Source of the DNA: Syntrophaceae bacterium UBA4810
GTDB taxonomy: Bacteria > Desulfobacterota > Syntrophia > Syntrophales > Smithellaceae
NCBI GenBank assembly: GCA_002402545.1
Contig: DHGA01000046.1
Span: 1 to 14,640, forward strand
DNA: 14,640 nt
Reading direction: 5' to 3'
The position numbers and the translations under genes were made by a program. How positions within the stretch are numbered: the stretch's first letter is position 1; each line of letters begins with the position of its first letter. The notes below the pieces were generated by a model, which made no database searches, was not told where the DNA came from, and worked only from the letters and a program-made list of their open reading frames with translations. Of the stretch, positions 1-8,277 are shown piece by piece.

Positions 1-665
1 ATAAGGTTCACCGGATCTTTTTGCTGCGCGAACGTGCCGTTTTCAATCCGGCTGATATCCAGCCAGTGCTCGACCATTTCTTCCAGATTCTGCAGTCGCT
101 TATTGCACCGTTCTATTATTTCTTTTACATCTTTATCGAATTTATCCGAGGCTATTTCCTTGAGCGTTTCAAAGTATTGGCGGACAACAACAAGCGGCGA
201 ACGCATTTCATGGCTGACAAAAGTGATGAAGTTTTTTTCCATCATCTCTTTTTCTTCTTTAAGTTTTTTTGCTTCGATTTTAAGTGCGCGGTGATCCAGC
301 GCCCTTTTGGTAATCGCCCGCAACTGGTCTGGGCTGAAAGGCTTGGGCAGGTAATCATAGGCGCCTTTTTGCATGGCTTCCACCGCGGATACGATAGAAG
401 CGTAACCGGTAATCATCACAAGAATTGTATCGGGTATATCACGGGAGAGAATTTCCATTATTTCCATTCCGGACATGTTCGGCATTTTAAGATCGACAAA
501 CACTATGTCCGGCTTTTGTTCGCGGGCAAGTTTTATGCCTTCGGCGCCCTGCTCTGCGGCAATAACTTCGTAACCGCTTTTTTCCAGAACCTGACGGCAG
601 CCATCCCGCAGCGCTTCTTCGTCATCGATTATTAGGATTAAAGATCTTTCCGGTTCAGCGGACAT
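1..665 (-). CDS. Hybrid receiver-histidine kinase, 3' part missing (cut by window edge)
   Basis: Reading the minus strand from an ATG at 665-663 gives 221 open codons running off the left edge. Residues 8-125 form a receiver domain with the acidic pair D15/D16, phosphoacceptor D58 (in VDLKMP), T86 and K108 (in LPKPF). A charged helical linker at about 126-145 leads to a HisKA domain with phosphoacceptor H152 in FVSHEMRSP. The ATPase domain must lie beyond the window. No membrane segment is seen, so this is a cytoplasmic receiver-kinase hybrid. The receiver closely resembles that of the NtrC-type protein at 1209-2561; both contain RDGCRQ and MITGYA/VITGYA stretches. The start lies one base after the stop of the upstream stand-alone receiver, so the two are co-transcribed and probably translationally coupled. 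Domain assignment is confident; the signal is unknown. Confidence 0.9.
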   Translation of the reverse strand, partial: MSAEPERSLILIIDDEEALRDGCRQVLEKSGYEVIAAEQGAEGIKLAREQKPDIVFVDLKMPNMSGMEIMEILSRDIPDTILVMITGYASIVSAVEAMQKGAYDYLPKPFSPDQLRAITKRALDHRALKIEAKKLKEEKEMMEKNFITFVSHEMRSPLVVVRQYFETLKEIASDKFDKDVKEIIERCNKRLQNLEEMVEHWLDISRIENGTFAQQKDPVNL

Positions 666-666
666 T

Positions 667-1059
667 TTATTTGTCGCCTATTTCCTGAGCTATAATGCGC
701 AAAAGTTCGTCGGCTTTGATCGGCTTGTGAAGCACCCTGTTGACTTTGGGAAATTCAGGAGGCGGTTCAAACGAACCATAAGGCCCCTGCAGATCGACGG
801 CGCTGAGCATAAACAGAGGCGTGTCTTTTCCCGTATCGGTGGCGCGGATTTTATTCAAAACGGAAAAGCCCTCACCCCATGTTTCCATCATCATATCGAT
901 AATGGCGAGATCGGGGTTGATGGATTTCCACATTTCCACTCCTGATTTGCCGTCTTCAGCCATGAATACTTCATAGCCGCCTTTTTCCAGGATGAGTTTA
1001 GTGGCAAATAAAAAGTCCTTATCGTCGTCGATCAGGAGTATTTTCTTCTTAATCGTCAT
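667..1059 (-). CDS. Stand-alone response regulator receiver (CheY-like)
   Basis: A 130-residue single receiver domain without an output domain. Visible residues are D11-D13 (IDDDKD), phosphoacceptor D55 (AIIDMMM), S86 (MLSAVD) and K112 (LHKPIK). A loop of roughly 10-12 extra residues between strand 4 and the conserved Lys is rich in Pro and Phe (GSFEPPPEFP). The receiver at 4805-5194 has an insertion at the same place, so the two look like paralogues. Without an output domain it probably relays phosphate or acts by protein contact; the hybrid kinase encoded one base downstream is the natural partner. The ATG is preceded by a strong GGAGGTGA ribosome-binding site at about 1066-1073. Transcription probably starts at the sigma-54-type promoter at 1099-1115. 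Confidence 0.9.
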   Translation of the reverse strand: MTIKKKILLIDDDKDFLFATKLILEKGGYEVFMAEDGKSGVEMWKSINPDLAIIDMMMETWGEGFSVLNKIRATDTGKDTPLFMLSAVDLQGPYGSFEPPPEFPKVNRVLHKPIKADELLRIIAQEIGDK

Positions 1060-1098
1060 GATTAATCACCTCCATAACTCTTTTATTACCTTACTATG

Positions 1099-1115
1099 AG
1101 CAAAGATAATGCCAG
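1099..1115 (-). promoter_or_regulatory. Predicted sigma-54 (-24/-12) promoter for the receiver/hybrid-kinase unit
   Basis: The minus strand reads CTGGCATTATCTTTGCT. It matches the sigma-54 consensus YTGGYAYRNNNNTTGCW at 16 of 17 positions, with exact TGG and TTGC and correct spacing. The C of the -12 element is at 1100, so transcription should start near 1088, giving a leader of about 29 bases before the ATG at 1059 that includes its ribosome-binding site. It lies in the only sizeable gap upstream of that gene. A matching upstream dyad lies at 1176-1190. Confidence 0.75.
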
Positions 1116-1175
1116 ATTATAACTAATTGATTTTACAGGATATACAGACAATGACCCCTCCGGGAAACGGGTTAA

Positions 1176-1190
1176 GGGGCAAAATACCCC
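1176..1190. promoter_or_regulatory. Predicted activator-binding dyad GGGG-N7-CCCC
   Basis: The sequence GGGGCAAAATACCCC is a two-fold element centred at 1183, about 95 bp upstream of the predicted start at 1088. That is a usual distance for sigma-54 activator sites. Two elements of the same form lie at almost the same distance from the fdh sigma-54 promoter (9251-9265 and 9272-9287). Its AT-rich centre also matches those sites. It could instead be a weak hairpin after the NtrC-type gene that ends at 1209, but the stem is only 4 bp with no suitable U tract. Confidence 0.55.
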
Positions 1191-1208
1191 GCCTTTATGA
1201 GTTCTTTT

Positions 1209-2561
1209 TCAACGCTGGGTTTTTATGCCGTAGTTGCGCATTTTTATGCGCAGTGTTTTTCTATCGATACCAAGAAATATTGCCGTTTTATTAATCTGAA
1301 AATTAAAATGCCCTAAAGCTTTTTCAATATGTTCTTTTTCCACGTCCACCAGGGTCATCCTACCGGATGACGAATCAACAACTGGCGCTTTCGCTCCCTC
1401 GCCCTGCCCGTAATACAATATATCAGACAGGTTGACCGTGTCGTGATCAACCATAACGCATAATCTTTCAATCGTGTTTTTAAGTTCACGCACATTTCCC
1501 GGCCACTTATAGGAAAGCAAAGATTTTTTTGTATCTTCCGAAAGATAACGAACTTTGCTTTTATGCTTTTTCTGATAATATTCCAGGTAATGTTCGGCGA
1601 TGGGAAGAATGTCCGTTTTATGTTCCGACAACGGCTTTATATCCAAAAGCACAACGGAAAGCCGGTAAAACAAATCTTCGCGAAATCTGCCTTCCGCTAT
1701 TTCGGAACGCAAATCTTTATTAGTCGCGGTAATCAAACGCACGTCCACTTTTTCCGGCGCCGATTTTCCCACACGCGGCACTTCCTGCTCCTGTATAACG
1801 CGCAGCAATTTTGCCTGAGTATTGAGATTGATATTGGAAATTTCATCAAGAAACAAAGAGCCTTTGTCGGCTATCTGAAAACGTCCTTCGCGTGATTCCG
1901 TCGCGCCGCTGAAAGCGCCTTTCACATGGCCGAAAAGTTCACTCTCCATAAGATTTTCCGCAAGCGATGAACAATCAACGGGAACAAATGGTCTGTCCGC
2001 CCGCTTACTCAACTGATGAATTGTGCGCGCGACAAGCTCCTTGCCCGTGCCGCTTAAACCGGTTATAAGAACCGTGCTATCCGTCTGGGCGATACGCTTG
2101 ATGGAATCTTTCAATTCTTTCATGTAATCGCTCGTGCCAATGAGCATGGGGATATCTTTATTATTTTCGGCGTCATTATAGCCCTGCAACGCTTCACTCA
2201 CCGCTTCTCTTAACTGCTCGGCTGAATACGGCTTTGATAAAAAATTTACTGCGCCGTATCGCATGGCTTCAACAGCAAGAGGTATCGTGGCATATCCGGT
2301 GATGACAATGATTTTTGCGGAAATAAACTCTTCATCTTTTAATTTTTTTAAGATATCCAATCCGCTCATTTTCGGCATGCGAACATCAAGCAATATTGCG
2401 TCATAAATATCCTTTAGCGCCAGTTTCAGCCCTTCCGCGGCGGTGCCCGCGCAATCTACCTGATAACCTTGCTTGGAAAGAATTTGACGGCATCCATCAC
2501 GAATGGCTTCTTCATCGTCAACAATCAGAATTTTAGTTTTTATATTTTTCTTTTCTTTCAC
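1209..2561 (-). CDS. NtrC-family sigma-54-dependent response regulator
   Basis: A 450-residue activator with the full three-domain layout. The N-terminal receiver (about 8-125) has D15/D16, phosphoacceptor D59, T88 and K110. The central AAA+ sigma-54 interaction domain (about 138-370) has Walker A at 168-175 (GLSGTGKE), the sigma-54 contact loop at 215-220 and Walker B ending in LDE at 238-240. A C-terminal Fis-type helix-turn-helix follows (about 405-447, KTAIFLGIDRKTLRIK). The contact loop reads GAFSGA where most family members have GAFTGA. The start is GTG with an AGAGG-like site a few bases upstream; no ATG fits better. It follows the sensor kinase gene with a 136-base gap and is probably its partner. 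It lies between two predicted sigma-54 promoters with shared dyads, which makes it the best local candidate for their activator (inference). Confidence 0.93.
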   Translation of the reverse strand: MKEKKNIKTKILIVDDEEAIRDGCRQILSKQGYQVDCAGTAAEGLKLALKDIYDAILLDVRMPKMSGLDILKKLKDEEFISAKIIVITGYATIPLAVEAMRYGAVNFLSKPYSAEQLREAVSEALQGYNDAENNKDIPMLIGTSDYMKELKDSIKRIAQTDSTVLITGLSGTGKELVARTIHQLSKRADRPFVPVDCSSLAENLMESELFGHVKGAFSGATESREGRFQIADKGSLFLDEISNINLNTQAKLLRVIQEQEVPRVGKSAPEKVDVRLITATNKDLRSEIAEGRFREDLFYRLSVVLLDIKPLSEHKTDILPIAEHYLEYYQKKHKSKVRYLSEDTKKSLLSYKWPGNVRELKNTIERLCVMVDHDTVNLSDILYYGQGEGAKAPVVDSSSGRMTLVDVEKEHIEKALGHFNFQINKTAIFLGIDRKTLRIKMRNYGIKTQR

Positions 2562-2697
2562 CTGGCCTCTTTAAACCAAAAACACTTATTATTACGAATA
2601 TTTACGATATTTTTCTCGCATGCTTTGTTATGTTAATATCAATAAATATAAACTGCAACAAAAAACATCAACCTTATCTCTTTAAGATATTTTGCCT

Positions 2698-4707
2698 TCA
2701 TTCGCAGGAGGCGTTATCTTTCTCTATGCTGTTGTTATTTTTATGCACGGGCAAAGTTATTATAAAAGTAGTGCCCTTGTCTTTTTCGCTTTCTGCGTCA
2801 ATTGTGCCCTTATGTCTTTTTATTATTCCGTACACAATGGAAAGACCCAGTCCTGTTCCCCTGCCTGGTTCTTTTGTCGTGAAAAACGGTTCAAAAATAT
2901 GGACCAAAAGCGCTTTATCAACTCCTTTTCCCGTATCAGATATTGATATTTTAACACAATTGTTCTGGCCTATTCCGGTTGTTATTGTCAGCTTTCCTTT
3001 CCCATTCATGGCATCCGCCGCGTTGATAAACAAGTTTAAAAATACTTCTTCAAGCCTGGATCTGTCTCCCATAATTTCCGGAAGATTTTCCTGAAAACGG
3101 CTTTCGATTTCGATGCCGTGAAACATCGCCTGATCCTTTACCAGATTCAACGACGTAGTTATTACCTGGTTGGCCTGCAGTGGAACCATCTCACCGGTGG
3201 GAGTGCGGGAAAAATCAAGCAGGCCCTGAACAATATCTTTACAACGGTTGGTCTGATATATTATTTTTTGAATATTATCGCGCACTGGACTGTTTTCCGG
3301 CAAGTCTTCCAGAACAAGACTGCTGTATAAAAGAATTCCTCCAAGCGGGTTATTGATTTCATGAGCGACACCCGCCGCCATTTCCCCCATGGCGGTCAGT
3401 TTTTCGGTTTTGGCCAGATGTTGATGCATCCTTTGCAATTGGTCGTTATGTTCTTTGAGTGACCTGGCCATGTCATTGAAGGCTTCATCCAGCATATTAA
3501 AACCGGATACTTTGTCCGGTGATAATTTGTAATCCAGATTACCGGACGCGATAGCTTCAGTGCCCCTTTTCAAAATTTTTATTCTTTCTATGATATTATT
3601 ACCCAGGCGCAGCGATATAATAAACGCGATGAGCATACCGTAAACAGTTATTCCAAGGTTAATCCAGATCATTTCCCACTTAATATCACGGTACTTGGCC
3701 TCCAATATTCCCGTATAGAGAACACCGATAATTTTTTTGTTTATATTGAAAATCGGCGTATAAGTGGTTATATACCAATCGTTGACAACAAAAGCCCTGC
3801 CCGCCCAATCTTTCTCTTCCACAATGACTCTGTCGTAAACTTCCTTGGAAAGAATAGTCCCGATAGCCCTTTTGTTATCTTCGGTCATAACATTGGTGGA
3901 TATCCGGACTCCGCCCTGAAAAATTGTGGCGACGCCCATTTGCCTGCCCTGATATTTTTCTCCGTGGTAAACTGTTTCTTTTATTTGATCTACTATTTCA
4001 TTATCGTTGTTAATAAGAACGCCCCCGATTAAGACACCCAATAACATATCCGCATTTCTATCCATTATCGGATAAGCCGCTTTCATGACCATGCCATCTG
4101 TTAATTTATCTTTATCGATTTCAGCAGCCAAAGGTGTTTTGATAATATCAATGGTGGCTTTTTTCGCGAGGGAGGGATTTTCTTTTAATATTTCCTTCAG
4201 AGACATCAACTCCGTTGACGCCACGGGTTTCTTATTTTCTATACATGTTTTTACTAACGAATCATGAAGCAGACTATCCCCTGCTGCCTTCGGATTGGCC
4301 GCTCTGTAAATAACTCTTCCTCTGGCATCAACAAGCGTCAACATATCAAGAATAACGTTTCCATTACCAAAATTGTTTTGGGCATTCTTTCTTATTTGCC
4401 CCGCCATGTAACCCATGCCGTATACATCATTCCTGTTTATCAGGTCTTGAAGATCACTGCTTTCCGCGGCAAACTGAATTACGGATTTTATTTGTTCGCT
4501 TTTGTAGTTATAGATTAACTTGGCCGTGTTGATATCCTGACGAACTCTGTTTTGAACCTCGGCTATTGTATTGCGGTTAATTGTCCACAAACTTACGAGA
4601 GTCGCAAAAACACCCGTCAGACAAGTGGCAACCAAAAAGCCGACAGCCAGACGGCTTTGCAGGTCTAACCTGAAAAGTCGTCTGGTGTGAATATTTTTGA
4701 TTTTCAT
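2698..4707 (-). CDS. Membrane sensor histidine kinase with Cache-like extracytoplasmic domain
   Basis: A 669-residue kinase. Numbered from the ATG at 4707, a membrane helix at about 20-43 is followed by a roughly 300-residue extracytoplasmic region. That region has double-Cache-like features, such as WYITTYTPIFN followed by GVLYTGI near 311-334. A second membrane helix (about 348-368), a HAMP linker, a HisKA domain with H449 in GVAHEINNP and a GHKL ATPase domain follow; the ATPase has N562, DTGKG at 591-595, EPFFTTK and GTGLGLS at 618-624. It should autophosphorylate in response to an extracellular or membrane signal and probably serves the NtrC-type regulator next door. An in-frame TTG ten codons upstream (4737) is possible, but the ATG is preferred. 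Neither has a strong ribosome-binding site. The ligand cannot be read from sequence; formate is only a contextual guess. Confidence 0.92.
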   Translation of the reverse strand: MKIKNIHTRRLFRLDLQSRLAVGFLVATCLTGVFATLVSLWTINRNTIAEVQNRVRQDINTAKLIYNYKSEQIKSVIQFAAESSDLQDLINRNDVYGMGYMAGQIRKNAQNNFGNGNVILDMLTLVDARGRVIYRAANPKAAGDSLLHDSLVKTCIENKKPVASTELMSLKEILKENPSLAKKATIDIIKTPLAAEIDKDKLTDGMVMKAAYPIMDRNADMLLGVLIGGVLINNDNEIVDQIKETVYHGEKYQGRQMGVATIFQGGVRISTNVMTEDNKRAIGTILSKEVYDRVIVEEKDWAGRAFVVNDWYITTYTPIFNINKKIIGVLYTGILEAKYRDIKWEMIWINLGITVYGMLIAFIISLRLGNNIIERIKILKRGTEAIASGNLDYKLSPDKVSGFNMLDEAFNDMARSLKEHNDQLQRMHQHLAKTEKLTAMGEMAAGVAHEINNPLGGILLYSSLVLEDLPENSPVRDNIQKIIYQTNRCKDIVQGLLDFSRTPTGEMVPLQANQVITTSLNLVKDQAMFHGIEIESRFQENLPEIMGDRSRLEEVFLNLFINAADAMNGKGKLTITTGIGQNNCVKISISDTGKGVDKALLVHIFEPFFTTKEPGRGTGLGLSIVYGIIKRHKGTIDAESEKDKGTTFIITLPVHKNNNSIEKDNASCE

Positions 4708-4804
4708 TGTGTCAGCCCGCTTTTGAATAGTTATCAAATACTAGCATGGATAACCTAGCATTATCAAACATTCTTTACACTCATCGGGCCGAATATGGAA
4801 GGAA

Positions 4805-5194
4805 TCAGTTGAGCAGTTTTTTTACCCTCTTCAGCAGCTCCGCCGACGCCACAGGTTTGGAAATATAATCATCTGCCTGCAGGTATTCGCCGTCTGTTTC
4901 CGGAGAAAATTTAAAACCGGTTTTCCCGGTAACGGCCGTAACCATTAAAACAGGAATGTTCTTGCAAGCCTCATCATGTTTTAGATCGTAGCATAAATCG
5001 AATCCGTCCGTGTGCTTATCCATCATAACGTCAAGAACAATAAGCTCGGGCTTTTCGGCTTCAATGGCTTTGCGCCCATCCTGAACGTTTAAGGCATGCT
5101 TTACTTCAAAACCGTTGCTCTCCAAAACCATTTTAATCGCTTTGCCATAATCCTGATCATCGTCAATAATTAATATTTTTCTTTTTTCCGGCAT
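4805..5194 (-). CDS. Stand-alone response regulator receiver linked to the formate dehydrogenase operon
   Basis: A 129-residue single receiver with D11-D13, phosphoacceptor D55 (IVLDVMMD), T86 (MVTAVTG) and K113 (ISKPVA). As in the receiver at 667-1059, a loop of about 10-12 extra residues (near 88-105, including TGFKFSPETDGEY) precedes the conserved Lys. The gene begins 34 bases after the stop of the iron-sulfur subunit at 5229 and has a GGAGG site about 6 bases before its ATG, so it is probably the last gene of the fdh transcript or linked to the kinase gene 97 bases further on. No DNA-binding or enzymatic output domain is present, so it likely works in a phosphorelay or by binding a partner. 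Confidence 0.9.
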   Translation of the reverse strand: MPEKRKILIIDDDQDYGKAIKMVLESNGFEVKHALNVQDGRKAIEAEKPELIVLDVMMDKHTDGFDLCYDLKHDEACKNIPVLMVTAVTGKTGFKFSPETDGEYLQADDYISKPVASAELLKRVKKLLN

Positions 5195-5228
5195 GAAAAC
5201 CTCCGCTAGTTTTTATTTTCTTATCAGC

Positions 5229-6242
5229 TTATCCGGCAATAGCTTTAACAACTTCCAGTGTTCCGATATGCACCGGGCAATAATCGGAACAGCGTCCACA
5301 ACCAACACAACCGCACAGCCCATCCTGAATATCGGTCTTGTTATAATCCAGCAGTTTATGCTCGTGCCGTCTTTTGAGGCGCAAGGCCTGGCTAACGCGC
5401 GGATTGTGGCCTGACGCTTCACGGGTAAATCCGCCGTAGAGGCAGGCATCCCAAGCCCGCAGACGAAGGCCATTGCCCGGAGAGTTCTGGTGATCATAAA
5501 CATTAAAACAGGTGCAGGTGGGACACACAAAAGCGCAGCCGCCGCAGGTGATGCATTTTGCGCCAAAATCATCCCACACTTTTTCCGCGACTTTTTTATC
5601 TTTGAGTTTATCCATCGCGCTCGCAACCGATTTAACTTCAGGTATGGTTAATCGCGCTTTTTTGATGAATTCATCGATTTTTAGTTTAGCTTTGGCCTCT
5701 TCCATTTCGGCAAGCGGTATGCCGGCAAGCAGCTCTTCACCTCTGGGGCTGCCTACTTCGACAAGAAAAACATCACCAGTATCGTAAAGCTGCAAGTCGA
5801 AGCCTTTTTGGGCGACAGGCCCGCTAAGTGTTGTCGTACAAAAACATGTTTCATTTTGCGCATGCGGGCAGGCCATTACCACCGTCGCCGCGGAGCTTTG
5901 CCTGGCCTTATAATAAATATCTTCATTGTCACGGGACATAAAACTTGATGCCTGACGAATGCCCATCATGTCACATGAACGCAAACCGAAAATCAGGCCT
6001 TTCTTTGCCGCGACTACCTCATTGTATTTGTTATTTTCTACGCGAAAAATAATTTCGGCCTGCGGAAAGAAAAAAGATTTTGGCGAAAGCGGCGGCTTTT
6101 TATAATCTAAGGTAAATGTTTTTTCGTCGAACGCGCCGAAGATGCAATCGCCGTTATCCATCTTTGCCGGAGCCAGTAGAGCGTGCTTCTGCGCCCATAT
6201 ACCGAGTATTTTATTAATGTCTTTCTTGGCCAGTGTCTTCAT
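5229..6242 (-). CDS. Iron-sulfur electron-transfer subunit, sulfhydrogenase beta / AsrA type
   Basis: A 337-residue protein resembling the beta subunit of archaeal and bacterial sulfhydrogenases and subunit A of anaerobic sulfite reductase. The N-terminal part carries GLRSCDMMGI near residues 86-95 and CFCTTT near 133-138. The C-terminal part holds two [4Fe-4S] motifs: C230-x2-C233-x2-C236-x3-C240 and C312-x2-C315-x2-C318-x3-C322. Other cysteines (C243, C245) lie nearby. It should pass electrons between the formate site of FdhA and the flavin subunit encoded at 8278-9120. The start is taken at 6242, where ATG overlaps the fdhA stop as ATGA and AAGGAG lies six bases upstream; two further in-frame ATGs upstream (6269, 6248) are less well placed. 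The overlap argues for coupled, near-stoichiometric synthesis with FdhA. Family is confident; the physiological partner is inferred. Confidence 0.88.
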   Translation of the reverse strand: MKTLAKKDINKILGIWAQKHALLAPAKMDNGDCIFGAFDEKTFTLDYKKPPLSPKSFFFPQAEIIFRVENNKYNEVVAAKKGLIFGLRSCDMMGIRQASSFMSRDNEDIYYKARQSSAATVVMACPHAQNETCFCTTTLSGPVAQKGFDLQLYDTGDVFLVEVGSPRGEELLAGIPLAEMEEAKAKLKIDEFIKKARLTIPEVKSVASAMDKLKDKKVAEKVWDDFGAKCITCGGCAFVCPTCTCFNVYDHQNSPGNGLRLRAWDACLYGGFTREASGHNPRVSQALRLKRRHEHKLLDYNKTDIQDGLCGCVGCGRCSDYCPVHIGTLEVVKAIAG

Positions 6243-8275
6243 GCGCATCTCCTTATTTTTACCGCACAACCTTTATATTCCGGAATTTTCGCGATGGGAT
6301 CAAAGGCGGAATTGGTCAATAAATTTATACATGCTTCGTTGAAATGGAAGGTGGAAAAAACAACCTTCTGCGGCACACGTTCGGTAACTTCGGCTTTGAG
6401 CTGAACCGACCCGCGGCGTGAGCTCACCTCAACTTTATCATTATTTCTTATGCCGAGTTTTTTGGCGTCATCCGGATTTATTTCCAGGAGCGCCTCCGGC
6501 GCTTCCCTTTCCAGGATACTGACGCGCCGCGTCATCGTGCCGGTATGGAAATGATAGTAAATTCTTCCCGTGGTCAACATAAAGTCATATTCTTCATCAG
6601 GCATTTCCGCGGGCGGCTTGAATTCACAGGGCATGAATGTTCCCAGCCCTTTGCTGAATTTATCCTTATGTAAAAAGGCCGTGCCCGGATGCTCCACGTT
6701 GGGACATGGCCATTGCAGGCCAGTATTCTTGCTTAATCTTTCGTAAGTTATGCCGCCGTAAGAAGGTGAGAGAGAGTTGATTTCTTTCATTATATCAGCG
6801 GGCGAAGTATAATTCATCGGATAACCGGCAAGCTTGCTTATTTCACAAATAATCTGCCAGTCCGGACGCGCCTGACCCGGAGGGTTAACGGCCTGATAGG
6901 CAAGCTGCGCCTTTCTTTCCGTGTTGGTATACGTGCCTTCTTTTTCCGCGAAAGAAGCGGCGGGCAAAACAACATCAGCTTTTTTCGCCGTTTCCGAAAG
7001 GAAAATATCCTGAATGATGAGAAAATCAAGGTTGGAAAGACACTGTTCAATATGCGCTGTATTCGGATCGCTCATCAGAGGATTTTCTCCCATGATGTAT
7101 AGAGCTTTGAGATCGCCTTTCTGCGCGGCGTCCATCATATCGGTTATGGTCAGGCCAACTTTGTCATCGAGTCCTTCCACTTTCCATGCATCTTCGAATT
7201 TCTTTTTTACCGCCGCGTCAATCACCGGCTGATACGAGCTGTAAACATTTGGCAGTCCGCCCATATCGCAGGCGCCCTGCACGTTATTCTGGCCGCGTAA
7301 AGGATTAACACCAACAGCGGCACGCCCCAGGTGGCCGGTGAGCATAGCCAGGTTCGCGCATGTTTTCACATTATCCACGCCGGTAGTATGCTGGGTGATG
7401 CCCATCGCGTAGGCAATCATCGCTTTATCCGCCTTGGCATACATCCGCGCCGCCTTTTTCAAATCCTCGGCGGCGATACCGGAAATTTTTTCGACTACTT
7501 TCGGCGGATACTTGCTCACAACTTCCTTGAGCTGTTCAAAATTTTCCGTTCTGCTGGCGACAAATTCTTTGTCATAAATACCTTCTTCAATAATCACATT
7601 CATCATACCGTTGAGCACCGCCACATCCGTGCCGATATTCTGCCTCAGATGCAAATCAGCGAATTTTGCCAGCGGTATCTCTCTCGGATCAATAATCAGC
7701 AATTGCGCGCCTCTTTGTTTAGCATTGATAATGCGCGACCCGATTAGCGGGTGCTGTTCGGTTGTATTTGACCCCGTAACCAGAAACATATCTGCTTCAT
7801 CGAAATCATTTATCGAGTTTGTCATAGCGCCCGAACCAAATGTTGCGGCCAGACCGACCACAGTTGAGCTGTGTCAAAGCCGGGCACAATGATCGACGTT
7901 ATTTGTTTTAAAAACCGCCCTTGCCAGCTTCATGAAAAGGAAATTTTCTTCATTGCTCACTTTTGCGGAACACAAAAAAGCCAATGCACGGGGGCCGAAC
8001 TTCTCTTTTATGCCCAAAAGTTTTTCTGCAACTAGATTTAAAGCTTCTTCCCAGCTTGCCTCGACAAGCTCTCCTTTTTTCCTGATCAATGGTTTAGTCA
8101 ACCTCTCGGGCGACTGAATAAACTCATGCGCGTTCCAGCCCTTGACGCACAGCATGCCCTTATTCACAGGATTTTCGGGGCTGGGTTCAATACCCACCAC
8201 CCTGTCGCCTTCCGAAAGAATGTAAAAACTGCAACCACAGCCGCAAAACGGACAAACGCTTCTCGTCCTTTTCAT
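6239..8275 (-). CDS. fdhA: Selenocysteine-containing formate dehydrogenase catalytic subunit
   Basis: One 678-residue molybdopterin/tungstopterin oxidoreductase read through an in-frame UGA at 7876-7874, which encodes residue 134. The N-terminal [4Fe-4S] motif is C8-x2-C11-x3-C15-x27-C43. Selenocysteine sits in CARL-U-HSSTVVGLA, the usual active-site position for U/C followed by His in formate dehydrogenases. The middle part holds the bis-MGD-binding folds, and the C-terminal dinucleotide-binding domain begins near TGRIYYHFHTGTMTRR. It oxidises formate to CO2, or the reverse, and is probably cytoplasmic because no Tat signal precedes the cluster motif. The start ATG lies two bases after the reductase stop with AAGGAGG upstream. 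The gene lacks the extra N-terminal ferredoxin domains of longer FdhA proteins, so electrons likely leave through the adjacent sulfhydrogenase-type subunits. A standard gene caller would split it into 8275-7874 and about 7861-6239. Confidence 0.95.
7844..7876 (-). promoter_or_regulatory. Selenocysteine UGA codon with bacterial SECIS hairpin
   Basis: On the minus strand the UGA (7876-7874) is followed by 11 bases, then the stem UGUGGUC (7862-7856), the loop GGUCU (7855-7851) and the complementary arm GGCCGCA (7850-7844). All seven pairs form, one of them G-U. Both the 11-base spacing and the GGUCU loop match the E. coli fdhF SECIS bound by SelB. The element lies within the coding sequence, as expected in bacteria. 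Confidence 0.93.
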
Positions 8276-8277
8276 GA

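Noticed and set aside
21..635. 204-codon plus-strand reading frame at the left edge
   Set aside because: The minus strand encodes a receiver-HisKA protein with all key residues over the same bases; the plus-strand product is Phe/His-rich with no recognisable domain.
1155..1190. C-rich/G-rich stretch after the NtrC-type gene as an intrinsic terminator
   Set aside because: Stems are only 4-5 bp with no following U tract on the minus strand; the sigma-54 enhancer reading fits the spacing better.
4740..4757. CTAG-flanked inverted repeat between the receiver and kinase genes as a terminator
   Set aside because: Only four bases pair and no U tract follows, so it does not support separating the two genes into different transcripts.
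5213..5626. Minus-strand 137-codon frame inside the iron-sulfur subunit gene
   Set aside because: It is a shadow in another frame; the overlapping gene has two full ferredoxin motifs.
7861..7876. Apparent frameshift or nonsense mutation splitting the formate dehydrogenase into two genes
   Set aside because: Both parts are in the same frame, the stop is UGA at the known selenocysteine site, and a correct SECIS follows. It is one selenoprotein gene.
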